Below, piece by piece: positions 1 to 40,854 of a DNA stretch of 60,000 bases. The stretch's first letter is position 1, and each line of letters begins with the position of its first letter. A program made the position numbers and the translations under genes. Source of the stretch: Phoronis australis (Eukaryota; Phoronida; Phoronidae); NCBI GenBank assembly GCA_002633005.1, contig NMRA01000010.1:1338982-1398981 (forward strand). The letters are read 5' to 3'. Below the pieces are notes generated by a model. The model worked only from the letters and a program-made list of their open reading frames with translations. It was not told where the DNA came from and searched no databases.

Positions 1-3000
1 TATATATTTTTACTGAAATGCTATAGTTTTGTGTCTGTCGTTAAAAATATATTCACAGCCTTGTAAATGAGATCCTAGTACATACATTGTACATGTAGCA
101 TGAAAACGTTCCTCTTTTTCATGAAAGACTACGAAACATGGGTTGTAGATCTTTTCTATGTTTCGCTTAATGCAGACCATTTCGATTGACGAGGATTTTG
201 AGAGCAACATTCACTCGTAAGTCATCAAACTTTAGAGAATTGTTCTTCATTGATATTGAATACGACATGTGTGCTGTGGAAACCATTCTCCAATTGTTAC
301 ATTTACGAACATCGGTTGATCAGTCCTTGCAGGTCTTTTTGATGCAGGTAGTAAAACAACCGTTTTCAGCAACAACGTACCGTTGTCTACATGCAGTTAC
401 ATGTATTTGGTAATTACTGATATCTGAGGACTGACACTGAGACGTATCTAAAGCTTGAAACAGCCATATCCGGGTAGAAAAACAACACGGGCTCTCGACT
501 TCGCTATTCTTAAAACGATACAGACATCATTTTTGTCCGAGTGGCATGGAATTTATACGTTGCTTATGTTCATATTTTTGTTTTACGGATACTTAAACTA
601 TTCCTAGTGGTACATTGCAGTCTGATATGTAGATAGACCTCGTCAAGAGCGACAAATAATTGTATTTTCGTTTCTTACGGTTCTTGAGATATTCGAGATT
701 TCTGATTACAGTTCCTTTACTGACTGACTATTACTCGCTCTCTTGTCGCTTAAATATTCTTTAAATAACATAACCATCAATAAACGTTATATTCCGCCAG
801 AGCATTCGTAATCCTATCGGTGTCATTGATTGGACACTACCATCATAGTATAAAATAACAAGTGCGATATGTTGTAAGAAAGAATGCACATAAAAACGAA
901 TGGAACACATCTTCATCACATCATAACTTGATGGCCATGGCAAAATACCCTATTTGACTTTATTGGACCTAGAGCTCTAACCCTGGGAAGTGACTCCAGT
1001 GGCAACATGGTTGTGTACCAAGTGCTACTCAGTAGACGTTGCACAAATATCAAGCTACGTACAATTGGTTTATATGGTATTGTATTTTTCAAGCTGAAAC
1101 AAGGTTTATACTACTACCGTCTATCAGTAAGTAATTCAATGAGAAATAAAGAATCCTACATGAGTTTCAGGTTGATGACATGGGCAAAACCTCTTGGAAA
1201 TCTCGTCAAAATCCCGAGTCTTGCCGTAAAAACGACCTTTCTTGCCAACAAACTCTACCTGTTTGAAACTTTCAACCACATGACGTAGCTTTTGAAAAAA
1301 CAGGCTTGCGCATTGTAAAGTAAACTCAGTTAATTTTTGTCAAAACTTTTATTTAAACTTAGCAACTGTAAATTGCATTCAGTTTTTATTACAGATGTTC
1401 AAGTATAGTCTTTGACGTTGTAATATTGAAACTTAACAAATGTTTACAAATAACAGCCAGCAGGGCTTCCCCGCGTGTGAGCACTGAATTGACTTTGAGA
1501 CAGCACCGCTAGACAGTCACACAGCGTTTCTTGACTTGGGGTTCGTCTCCGTTTGAATGAACGATGATATGAAATTTGCAGCCGAAGATATACTTCTGAC
1601 TGGGATTCTTTACAGTTGCGACACCCGATTTGTCAATCTTAATCTTATCACCGGCAATGTTTGGTTGGTGCGGGTTTAGAGTTTTACAGACGATAAAATG
1701 TAAGGCGTATGGATTGCTACATAGCACTACTTTGTGATTCGCCCTCGTAAAATCAAAAATATTACGTATTCGTTGTTATTGACCAATCGTGTCGGAAAAC
1801 TTTTCAAGTCATGTGAGAAAAGACTTTCAGTAACTATGACATAGTTGCGCTGTTAGTAGAACAATAAATGTGGCTACAGATTCACGTTCTGTCGATGAAA
1901 CTCAACGTTTGGTTTAGACTACTTGCCTATGTAAAACTAATCCCAGTTTGTTTCTTATTCTGATGAGAAATAATTTTTGTTATGCAATTAACTGTCAGTT
2001 AGTTATTGCTCAAGACCATGTTAGTAGACTAAAGGACCCGCGGTGGCAAGTCAACCTGCAAGTCTCAAGCAATAAATAATAATGTCGGTCTTTCCGAAAA
2101 CATAATTCACGTCTGTTTTATTAAGGGGCAACTTGAGGTCAACTTCACACCAGAGTCTAGATAAAAATTTGATTTTCATAACAGAAGCCGAATTTATATC
2201 CCCGTTTAAAAAGCCAATAGAGCCTAAAGTACTTTAAAAGAGCACTGACACAAAGCCTAGATAGAGTTGACAAGAATGCAGGCGGCCCAGACAATAAAGA
2301 CGTGGGTGGACGACAAACAGCTTTGAATCAATAAAAATGACAGAGGGCAATCAATTAAAATTTCGTTCTGAGACCTCCATATTAGTAACTCAGACTTGTA
2401 TACACAAGTCCGAGGTAGTGAGATCAAATAGGCAAATGAAATCATACATATGCGGACTTAAGGGAGATCAGGTGGCACTACCCTCATACGGGCATGATAA
2501 AAATGACACCGATGTATGAATTCAAGGCTCTCACAATGAGGATTCGTCTTTTTCAAATTGTGATTGCTACCATGCAAACCTTGGATCCGGAAGTGCTATT
2601 GGTAGAACATGAACCATTGGCACAGAGCCCAGGGGGCAGATGTGGAGTGGAGCACCCTTTCGCTCACGAAGTTGGGAGGCAGTGCCCTCTACAAACGCGG
2701 CCAGAATAATATCTGCTGAATTGTTTTGCAACCAATGCTCGAGGAGTGGGGCAAAATTGGTGTCGACCATACTGGATGGGTTTCAGCTGCACCCCGCCCA
2801 CCATCTTATAACTATGATTAGGATATTAGATTTAATCCAACTACGATGGTAATCACATATTAAACTATGGAATTCAAATCTGGACAGGGTCACTTTATCA
2901 AATACTATAAAGCGCACAACTCGGCTTATACGATTTGGTAAGAGCTTCTCAGCCGCACGCTAAAAACTGGAGCGATACGTCGGTAGATACAACCAAGATA

Positions 3001-3962
3001 ACTAGGAGAAGTTGTTTCACTGACTTTTATGCAGAGTGTCATAAATCGATCCATACAAGTCCTTGGAGTTTGGAAGTTAGTTTCTAAACTACGCAAGCAA
3101 CTTGACAGGTTTTATTCACCATATCCTGCATTGTAAGCCTAATTTATCGGGAATCTTCTATGTTACAAATCATTGCTTCGTTATCCATTAAAATTACAGT
3201 CGGTAGCCTCGACAATGCTATTACAGGCTTACGTCTCGTAGGATCCCTTCAGATTTTTACGCCTTCTTCCTTTTAGAAATACATGTAGGCCGACTATCTT
3301 GTATTTTCCACAATTTCTGCATACATTCCATTACGTTTGGATTTTTGTAGCTGCGCATGCGTTATAGCATTTGTTTACTCAGAATAAGTATCCCGGAAAA
3401 ATAAATCGAAATTTTTCCTCGTACTTAGAATTAAAACCACGATTTAGCAACTCTTTTTCGCACTTGGGAAAGTTAATCACATCTTGAACTTAATGTCGTA
3501 CAAAAGGGCCAACTAAAACGGCGCTGAAACGTATTTCTTAGCTAAAACTCGGTCAATGGGCATTTCGGTGTAATCGGAGTGATCATATTGTATGAACAAA
3601 ATTTACATGAGCTACATGTATCGTTTACGACAGGCTTCGATTTCTAGAAATTGCTTTCAGAAATGTTACACCTCGATTACCAATGATTGTAACGAGTCTG
3701 TCGCACATTGTATGTGGTCTACAGTGCATGAATGTGAAATAAAAAAATGAGTTCACCTGCGTCATATGGCGAACATTTATGCATACATTAAGTTACCTAT
3801 TGAGTGTTTCTGGTAATAGTACACTGAAAATTCATAAACAACAGAGCTACGTGAGGCTTGCAGTTGTTACACTCTGCTGCTCCGACAATTTTTTTCATGG
3901 TATAACGTATGGGTGAATAATTATTTATTTTCTTGCTAATATTTAAAACTCCTATTTTTCAG
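1..3962. other. Upstream region, no gene recognised
   Basis: Only short open frames occur here and none reads like a known protein. A slightly GC-richer patch at about 2560–2790 has small frames on both strands, but I recognise none of them. The right end, CTATTTTTCAG at 3952–3962, looks like a strong splice acceptor for the exon that carries the gene 1 start codon. A non-coding first exon and promoter of gene 1 may therefore lie somewhere in this stretch, but I cannot place them. Confidence 0.5.
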
Positions 3963-4015
3963 GAAATCAACTGTCGAGTAGTTTATTGCTGAAAAAGAAC
4001 GTCGTTTCCTAAACA

Positions 4016-32268
<28,253 letters not shown>

Positions 32269-32892
32269 TTAGTAAGCCGCAGTATGCTATACATCGGTTA
32301 CTTGGCCCAATTTCATCTCTTCGCTTCGGAGATGGATAAACACATTGTGTGATTGATATAGTCTTTGAAAAACAGGACAGTAACCACTCCTCGACGCAGT
32401 TTCATGGGTCTAGTAAATAATCTTACATTGCGCCCAACTCAATCTATCTCTTTGTTTGAGAGTTTCAAATCCTCTTGCAGAAATAACATGAAGGCTGATA
32501 AAAATAATGAGTTTTAATGATGAATGGTGACATACGGATGCGCAGAGTAGCGTCGTAATATTTAGGGGTTTGATTATTATAATCACATGTGGAGCTCTAT
32601 TTTGTTATACACGTGGTGGTTTCAAACGACATTTGGAACTGAAGTCATAACATTCATTAATTCCCATTGGTCGAAATCTGGGAAACCCCTTTCAGTTTAC
32701 TGTTACGCAGTNAAAGGTGATTGGAATTGTCTACTTCAGGTTATACCAAGGAATAGAAAATAACATCAATATGCAGAAGTTTTTCCAAAAAATATAACGC
32801 ATGTACATACGTATAAGTGGTACTGAGGTGTCTCAATGAAAGTTACTTCAGTGATACACTCATAACTTTTCTAGCTATCTACAGTAGTATTA

Positions 32893-33205
32893 CAGAGGCG
32901 GATCTAGGATATCACTCATAAGGGGGCAACACTTTGTGTCGGCCATCCACCCCAAAATATAGGGGTGCTCGAATTTCTAAGAATATGGACCTTTCACCGA
33001 AAAACAAACGGAGGACTTAAAACGGGACCCCCCACACACGCACACACCCACACGCAAACTACAACTGCCCACGTTAAATATTGTCTCAGCCGCATGATAA
33101 TTACCGGGGACAATTAATAAACTCAATATTTCCTCACACTCTTGCTCTTTTATTTTTTGCGGGATCCAAGGAGGGGGGGTTGGCCCCCTATTAATCCGCC
33201 TATGC
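32893..33205. mobile_element. hAT-like non-autonomous element (313 bp)
   Basis: The left end is CAGAGGCGGATCTAGG; the right end reverse-complemented is CATAGGCGGATTAATAGGG. Flanking 5-mers TATTA (32888–32892) and CATTA (33206–33210) agree at four of five positions. The interior has a C/A-rich microsatellite (CACACGCACACACC) and does not match MITE copies A–D closely. Confidence 0.65.
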
Positions 33206-33210
33206 ATTAC

Positions 33211-35080
33211 TTGTCCTATTACCTAATTCATCCTAGTGTGGTGAACTGGTAATTTGTACAGTTTGAAACGACATGGTTTCATGGTTGAGACAGTTGTGTC
33301 CTGGACTCTGTTGTAAAACAACATGCTGGCTGCAATGTATATAACCGGCTAGAGTTTTCAAAATACGTTCGCATTATTGATTTTTACCAATATTATTTTT
33401 ACACCAATCAATTTACCCATTTTATCCGCCCATTATGTGCGGAATCGCAGATTTTTTCTGTCAATAACAAGCACACTTCCAACTGATTGGCCATCCAGAT
33501 CGAGAAGAACAACAGAAATGTTCACACAGAAACAACACAATGGGATACTATAACCATTTCGAACAATAAAGTTTACATTTATTTTGAAATGCCACAACCG
33601 CGCAGTAACGTTACACCGTGACATTAAAATGGAAATGTCTAGCTAGTACAAAGTTACTATACCGTACTGGTGCAAGCACTCCACTTCAGTAAAAGTCAGA
33701 TTTCAACCAACTCTAATTTAATCCCTCAATTCAGTTGGATCTGACGTTTGCTGACACACAATTATGTTACTAGTACATTTATATTGACAACACCCCACTA
33801 CAAAATAAATATGACAAAACTCAGTGATCGTTAAGTCTATCTGCTCTGTTCTACATACCCAGGCATTGATTCACTGTAAGTAGCAGAAGACCATAAACAG
33901 GACAGAATATAAAAATGATGATTTTCCTCAAGTAAGACAGTTGCAGATTTTAATAGCTTGCCAGGCTACAAGACATCTGTCCCATCTCTTGAAATCCGCA
34001 GAAACAACCCATCTACTGTTCCAATATAACATAGTGGGGTGTAGTATTCTTGCGGTATCCCCTCCTTCGATCCTTCCCTGTTCCTAATAACCTGGCTACA
34101 TTTAATAAATCTTCGAATTGGTGTTCATTCTGTAAAAATCGCCAACTTGTACTTCTTGTGCTTCTTCGTTGCTAGAAAACACCAGATATTTTGGAGAGAA
34201 TAAGGTCACTAAAGCCTTAGAGACACATCGGACTAAGAAAGGGAGTCAGGTAAAAAAACACGAAAAATCGACCTTAATGGGTGTTCTATGGACCAAATGA
34301 AGTTGGACAATATTGTTTCTCCGATCGGATTCTTACCCACAAAATCATTCTATTTCAGTTTCATTGTTTAAGCCTCGAAAGACCAAAAGATTATATCAAT
34401 GATTCTGGGTCTAATTCCAGAAGTCAAACTTTATTTTTGATGTTTTCTGCTACAACTAAAGATAAGCGTTAAGACCCTTCAATTATGTGCTCAAGTGTTC
34501 AATGATTTTCCTGGATGAAAATCCTAATTTGCATTTGATGATCCTGACATTAAAGCTAAGAGTTTTTATTTGAAATCCCGTGTTGTTACCAATATTAGTT
34601 CCTAGATACTACACAGTGCACACGCATCTCGATGAACATGATTCATCAGCAACATGGTGGACCACTCCGCTCAACGAAAACCACGTGACTTCAACTCTAG
34701 TTATATTTATTTCATTGATGACGACCACCTTTGACTTGAGTAGTTGCAATTTATCAAGACGGACATAGATAAAAGTAAACAAAATCAAGGGAAACCCGAT
34801 CCAGTGGCTTAAGCCCAAACAAGTCCCGGTTCATAAAGGCGTGTGCAAGTGTTGACAATGCGATCGCTAAACTTCCTACCAAGCATGCGCATTGATGCCC
34901 ATACACGGAATTCCGTGTGTCGTTCATGTTTCCGAAGAGTCACTTTGCAATGTAGGTGGCGCTGTGTCGTAGGGTAATGTCAGTGAGAACCATGAATCGA
35001 ATTCCGTTTGTTGAGTTGTAAGACGTTCTTAAAGGAGAATGCCACCCGATTTAATTATTGTTTTTGCCGTCTTAATCGGT
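33211..35080. other. Intergenic stretch
   Basis: 1.9 kb downstream of gene 1. AATAAA occurs at 33565–33570. No gene is recognised. Confidence 0.5.
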
Positions 35081-35559
35081 CTATATCCACATCCTCTTGC
35101 ATACGGTAGACCTTACCTTGCCAAGAGGTGTCGCGTTAACCTGTGAGGAAGGTGACAAACGACGTAGCGAAGTCAGTGGTTCATTTGCAGAGTTAAAGCC
35201 GCTATGTTGCGGTACATCGTTCCCGCTTGTCCGAACTATGCAGCTGCGAGGAAAGCGGGTATATCGTTTTTTCGACTTCCTCGAGAGTCCGAAATACTTA
35301 GGAAGTGGCTCGCGGTAGTGAAAAATTGAAAGTACGCTGTAAATAGCAAGTATGAGGCCGTGAAACATCTCCGTGTCTGTGGCCTGCAGTCGTCGCGGGA
35401 CAGTGCCTGACGAATGCCGGCTTACCAAATAACTATCCATACGTTCCGTTGTCTGAGCTTGTTCACGGCGCCTTTCTAGTATTTCTTCGTCACTGTATTC
35501 TTGTTCGAACTGATAGCCTGTGAAACTTAACGATCCACCTGGCAAGTCTTCGTTAGGAT
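35081..35559 (-). CDS. Possible coding fragment, unknown
   Basis: A 159-codon minus-strand frame is open between stops without a clear ATG at its left end. The first third (EQEYSDEEILERRREQAQ) has a plausible protein-like, acidic then basic composition. It faintly recalls the stretch before the zinc-binding domain in invertebrate P2X7-like and transposon-linked proteins, but that is a weak resemblance from memory. The remainder looks random. It could be a broken exon of a repeat-borne gene. Confidence 0.2.
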
Positions 35560-36009
35560 GAGCTCTCGTCTAAGTCGGGATTGCGAGTGCAGACTCTGGC
35601 TGGCGACTGACTGCCGCGAAGTCGACATCGGCGAGTGCCTCAGTTAACAGGCATCGGTAGAATAATCATGGAATAATCATTAAAATAATCACAAACCTTA
35701 CCTTTGTATGAGGTCGTGCTTACTTCCTCTCATAGAAGCACCCTTTTTACGCAATCTCAGATTCAGTTGGCACGGCTGCAAGCCATTTCACCATCATTTA
35801 AAGGGCTCGCGAAATCGAGGCAGTTAATCTATCACCACTAGTACACACACGCCCTCTAGTTATTGTAGATTTTCCGAATAGCCCCATTGGCACGACGTTT
35901 CGGTCCGTCATTTCTTCCGGCCATCTTCAGGTGTTACAGCACTCTAAGAAAGAAGCGCACGGGTGCCTGAAATCCTTATGGTGGGCACTTGGATTATGTT
36001 TTCCTGGTA

Positions 36010-36095
36010 AGCGGCGGAGTTGAACCTGGGACCTATTGGTTGTCAACCCAACAATAACACCATTATATAGTCCGTTGAGTCATCCATAAAAGGTA
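36010..36095 (-). repeat. tRNA-like SINE fragment
   Basis: On the minus strand, GGTTCAACTCC (36026–36016) fits the polymerase III B box. An A-box-like TGGTGTTATTG lies about 40 bases upstream, and between them TTGGGTTGACAACCAA forms an anticodon-arm-like hairpin. Acceptor stem pairing is poor, so it is a SINE head or tRNA relic rather than a working tRNA. Confidence 0.35.
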
Positions 36096-37025
36096 TTTAA
36101 CTCGTTGAATTTATTTATGTGAGTATTTGGACTCTTCCAACATTACACCCCTTTTTATAATTTGGCCTGGTCTCTAGCCTCTTATGTGCAGGGTTATAAA
36201 AGTTGTTAAAAATGCTGTGTCTCATCAAAACCGTGACTATTTAAATTGGTAGCAAGCCCAACCTAGTGACTTCCTGGAGAACTTTGTGTACAAGTATAAT
36301 CAGTAAAAGAAATAATTTGTAAATAAATTGCAACTGATACACTCAAAAACAAATGTGAACATATACAAAAGTGCCCTTAGGAATTTCTTTGTTCTTACAA
36401 TCAACTTTCAGTGCTATTTCACAGTGTTCATGCACTCGCAGACGTTCGAGTTTCTCCCAGACATTTTCCCGTTCCACTACCTCCCCTTCATCAGAGTTTT
36501 TCTCGTCCTCCGTGCGACGGATTTTAATTGCCCATCTATTCTTTTCACATTGTATTATACCACTATTCTAGCAATTAATAAATGACCTATTTACGCCAAC
36601 CTGTGATCTCTTTTGATCTCATTTCTTCTCTGGAGACGAGCTTGCGACGTACGATTCTTGTCTAGCCCAGGTGTCGAACACAAACGTTTGGATAGTGAAA
36701 GATTCATTTTAATGATTACTTTCAATTTATTGAAATTTATTTCGTCATAGCAAGTTCTTGTTCACAAAACTGTCACCCTTCAATTTTAGAATAGGTTACA
36801 CAGGGAGTTACGACACTAGTTGACATGTTGAGTTTACGGTTGGCTTATATGAGATACGCTCAGTTTGCACATATTTTTTTGGAATTTGTGCCTCGGATGT
36901 ATATTTGGATGGCAACTAAGCATGGTTGAACTCTAAAGAGACTATAACCTTCTCAATCTCACTGAGCTGAGCTCTTCCAGTCGTTTATTAAACCCGCGCC
37001 TTTTGCCCAAACACAATAGTTGTGA

Positions 37026-37148
37026 CTGAGTTCGCTGGTTAGTCCGGTCAACCGGCTAAGGCACCTGATTGGGTTAAAAGCCGGAAGTCGCCACCGAAAA
37101 CCAATCGGATGTCTTAGCCGATTAACCTGGTGGAACCGGAGAACTCAA
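37026..37148. mobile_element. Small fold-back MITE
   Basis: The left arm CTGAGTTCGCTGGTTAG and on to CCTGATTGGGTT pairs with the right arm, whose reverse complement starts TTGAGTTCTCCGGTT and ends CCGATTGGTT. Both arms include CGGCTAAG. Match over ~50 bp is roughly 70–75%. It is non-coding. Confidence 0.6.
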
Positions 37149-37222
37149 TCAGGTACTCTCTGTATGTAGGCAACTTATCGTAAAATATACCTCCTTTTGT
37201 TCCTTAGAAGCGATTTTTAGAC

Positions 37223-37382
37223 TTCAGGGCTGAGTTGCATAAAGCTTCAAAAGTTATCCACCGGATAAGTTTGATTGTTGCATGACGTCAGGTGTTTTGT
37301 TCAATAATAACAACGTGACCCGTGATAATGCGACGTCATTGTTGCTATACGGCGTATAACGTTTATGCAACTGGGCCCAGAA
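37223..37382. mobile_element. MITE with GGGCCCAGTTGCATAAA ends
   Basis: The left end TTCAGGGCTGAGTTGCATAA and the reverse-complemented right end CTGGGCCCAGTTGCATAAAC are inverted repeats about 20 bp long. The interior has a second pair of related words (TTATCC… and GTTATAC…). A MITE of this terminal type is a common class, but I could not fix the target duplication. Confidence 0.6.
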
Positions 37383-39325
37383 GAATAAAAAGTTGGTTAT
37401 TGCCTCAAATCAGGCTCCGGCGTCTGGTTGCTAGTCACGGTGGGTTAGATTCAGCCGCCGAAGTGGTGAGGAAGGCAGCCATGCAAGGAAATTGTAGGCA
37501 TTTTATTGCAACCATTTTCAAATCAAACAAAGGATTAGAACGGATTGCCACCTGTTGACGTTTATTACTGAGCGTCCTGTTTTAAAATGAATTATTCTCA
37601 CCTTTATATCAATACTTATATAAAACTGAAACTGTCTCATTAGATGCAATTTGGAATGCCTTTGGAGTGTTTATGAGTGCAAATGATTTGAGAAGCCAGC
37701 AATGAATAAATCACTGCATTAACGGCTTTATGTGTAATAAAGCTAATTGACGAGACACCGAGGTCGTGTGAGCTCATGCTAATTCAGTGTTTTTTGACAG
37801 AAACTGTTGTGAAACAACTCGATTTCTATCCCAAGGCCAAGTGTTAGGGGAATCTTTTTTACATTTACATTTTTCAAATGATTGTCAATGTAAAACTTCT
37901 GCAGTTTCGTGGCTAATTCACCAACATAATCACGAGCACTTTACTTCTTTGGCTCACTGGTATTTCTTGACTGGAAGTTTAGTTTCCAACTTTGGATGCA
38001 TGGTTTATGTTCGTGATGTCTTATCGGCTTCCTAGCCACTGGCCGGAATAACGAGTCAGTCCCGCGGCCGCGACGGGCCTAATCGGGTTCCGAGCCACTG
38101 CAATCGTTTTCTGTGTTTAGAGCTCAAAAGTAACAAGTCTAAACAACACAGATCTAGGTTCTCCTGTCTGTACCTGAAGGGAAAAATAATTAGAATTTAT
38201 CTCCAAACAGACCCCAAACTCCTGCTACGGACCTTATTAGCCTGCCGATCTTTGTAGGTTACGGTGTGTCCAAACACCAATAAATAAGTAACAATGAAAT
38301 AAAACAACACGTTTTTACAAGATCTCGGTGTATTTGTAAGGTTTTACATCGAAGTTTGATGATTTATTGGTGTTAAACGATGAATTCAAGAAATAAGCTG
38401 ACACCAGTAACCCGTGTTTTGAACTGCTGAACAAACTGCGTGTGAAACCAATTACGTCATTGGATAATTTCAACACCTCCGTCTGCCGTCAGGTAACGCA
38501 ACCGTACGTGCTCTTATGGAGTACAACTACTCGATCTAAATTGATACAAATTAGGTTGTTTTTTGGGTGGCATGCTCCTTTAACACAATGGGTCGTAGGC
38601 TGGGTGCGTATGATACCTTCATACCTTACAATATGCTTCTTACGAAATAAAAAAGCCAGGTGAATTTTGTCTCACTTCCTTTAATTGGCGTCATGTTGCT
38701 AAGCCATTACTGCATATCGGGAATCCATCTGAGGTTTGTATGACCTCACGCCGGTTTTCCACGTACCAGAGTAATGGCCACCTGCGCAGTTGCACTATAA
38801 GGCCACAATTGATTTCATCCGATTTGCCCTGCTCGGTTGGAAAACCAGAGGTGAGTTACGTAGAACCAAGACACTTGAGCTGCACTTGCTGCGGTGGGTA
38901 CATCTTCCTGGCCGATTTTGTTAGGATGTACCAGCAAACCACTTGCCACACTCACAAACCACGTGCCTTTAAGTCACGTAACTGTGTGTGGACTGGTGAG
39001 ATCTTGCATTTTTGGGATGCTGTTGCATTTGAGGAACTCACTGCAGCAAACGCTTCAATGTTTAATGAAAAAAGCACACACCCATATCCCGAGGCCTTGT
39101 TTTTTCTTTTAAAGCTACACTGCCTATCGTATCTACGGTAAGTTATAAAATTGTGTTTGGGGGACATTTTCCTGTTTCGTGACAGCTGAAACTGGGATAA
39201 AATTAGAAACCACGCATACCGACCACAATTTTTGAATAGTTTTCAACTAAAATACCGCACCCTCGCGTTAAAGAGTGCGTTCGGTGATTTAGCTCACACG
39301 AGAAATCTGAGACAAAGTCAGATGC
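37383..39325. other. Intergenic stretch
   Basis: 1.9 kb. A 133-codon frame ends at 39141, but it has no recognisable protein character and is matched by an equally open frame on the other strand. No gene is supported. Confidence 0.4.
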
Positions 39326-39330
39326 GGGTC

Positions 39331-39485
39331 CAGTGACGGATTAAAGGGGGCACCAATGGGCCATGGCCCTCCTATTATTCTCCTAGGCTTCATTTGGCAT
39401 TACGGGGGTGTGAATGTCTGAAGGGCAAAATCCAGGCTAATACTCTGCCTTGGCCCCCTAACTCAAATTCATGGAACCGCCTCAG
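39331..39485. mobile_element. hAT-like MITE, copy D (155 bp)
   Basis: The left end is CAGTGACGGATTAAAGGGGG. The 5-bp direct repeat GGGTC flanks it (39326–39330 and 39486–39490). Interior matches to copy A include CATTTGGCATTACGGGGGTG and GGCTAATACTCTGCC. Confidence 0.8.
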
Positions 39486-40503
39486 GGGTCGGAGCTCAGG
39501 TCAACGACCATGTCAGATAACAACATGGCATCAACTCAATTCTGTTACGAATTATTCGATTAAAAGTGAAAATATTGAGTTCTCGTCTCAGAGCATAGGA
39601 GTATTAGAGACATGCCATTCACTCGTTATTAATTATTGCGCGATGAGTTCAGAGGGATTAGGTGGGAAAACTGAGTGGTTGGTGCTCTCAAACAAGCAAC
39701 CGCAAACACATGGGTCATTACTTTCCCTCACTACTACCACGTACATTGCTTTGGCTTGAATCGTTCAAAAATTGAGTCACGAATTGGTAACATGTGTCAC
39801 ATGCTGATGACTCATACTTCCTACAGTTTTAAGTTTTAGTCGCCATCGGTGATTTTGTTTATCGTGTTACTGATTTGGGTTTTAAAAAGTCCATGAGTAT
39901 CCTCTTCCTGCACACAGACAGACCAAACGACATGTTAATATGCGAGAGTTTTTCAACTCTATATCACGATTGGGGATGATAATTTATTGCTTAATATGAG
40001 TACGAAGGTCCTCACACCATTTCGAAGTCAACGTTATTTGTGGCTTATTTTTAGCCCAAGACTACAAGCGCTTAAGTGATTTTTGTTCCGGATTCCCGCA
40101 TTCGGTGTTGATCATGGCGGTCCTTGTAGAGCTTGGACGGATGCTAGCCGCCTACCACCGAAGATGAAACCTCTCAACGTAAATATTGGATTTGGCATCG
40201 CGGTATTTACATGATTCGGGACTCTGCTTTGTTTCAGACCAATTGTTATCACTGTAGGCGGGGCTGAATTGTTTTTTAACCCACGGTTAAATTTAGGTGC
40301 CCCAACATCGTAAAAATTGGCGCCTGCTGGTTTGGCTGCGACTGACAAAACCTGGTGTTTTCAGTAATTTTATTACACCTCAGTTCTCGCCGTTGGCTGC
40401 AAATCGTTCGCTGAAATCGAAAGCGTTGACTACCTGACAAATAGGTACATGCTCTTAAAAAATTGTGCTACAGCATTCACCAAGTGATGTTTAGTCCCGC
40501 TAG

Positions 40504-40854
40504 CAGAGTTCGAATCAAGTTTTAAGACCATATTTTGCTCGCCGAATAGATCATAATAAAGCCTTCCTCATAGATGTAATGGGCTATCCAGATAGTCCTA
40601 GTAATACTATAGAAACGCATAAAAACGCAATTTCAAGTACATTTGGGAAATCTTACGCTGACAGGATTTACACGCAAGTGGACGAGAAAGCGTGCGTTGT
40701 TTTCCCCGGAATATCCAGCGAATATCTCGACACATCAAAGGCTAAATCGTGTCTTCTAAGATTGAAGAAAGGTAGTCGATATTCCAGAGCTAGGGTATTT
40801 TGGATGAGACAGCTGCGGTCACAAGCTATCGCGCCTGTCAGAAACGAACAATAA
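40504..40854 (+). CDS. Hypothetical open frame, unknown
   Basis: A 116-codon frame is open from a stop at 40501 to TAA at 40852–40854, with ATG at 40579. The translation is of mixed, protein-like composition (for example VMGYPDSPSNTIETHKNA and KACVVFPGISSEYLD) and no overlapping long frame covers it fully. I recognise no family. It may be a fragment of a transposon gene, a stray exon, or chance. Confidence 0.22.
   Translation, partial: QSSNQVLRPYFARRIDHNKAFLIDVMGYPDSPSNTIETHKNAISSTFGKSYADRIYTQVDEKACVVFPGISSEYLDTSKAKSCLLRLKKGSRYSRARVFWMRQLRSQAIAPVRNEQ

Noticed and set aside
35981-36010. ATG at about 35987 plus GTAAGC as start exon for gene 2
   Set aside because: The phase fits, but only 11 coding bases at 16 kb distance and overlap with a SINE-like piece make it unconvincing.
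38740-39141. 133-codon + frame ending near a GTAAGT
   Set aside because: The composition looks random and an open minus-strand frame overlaps it; kept only as a weak candidate for a start exon.
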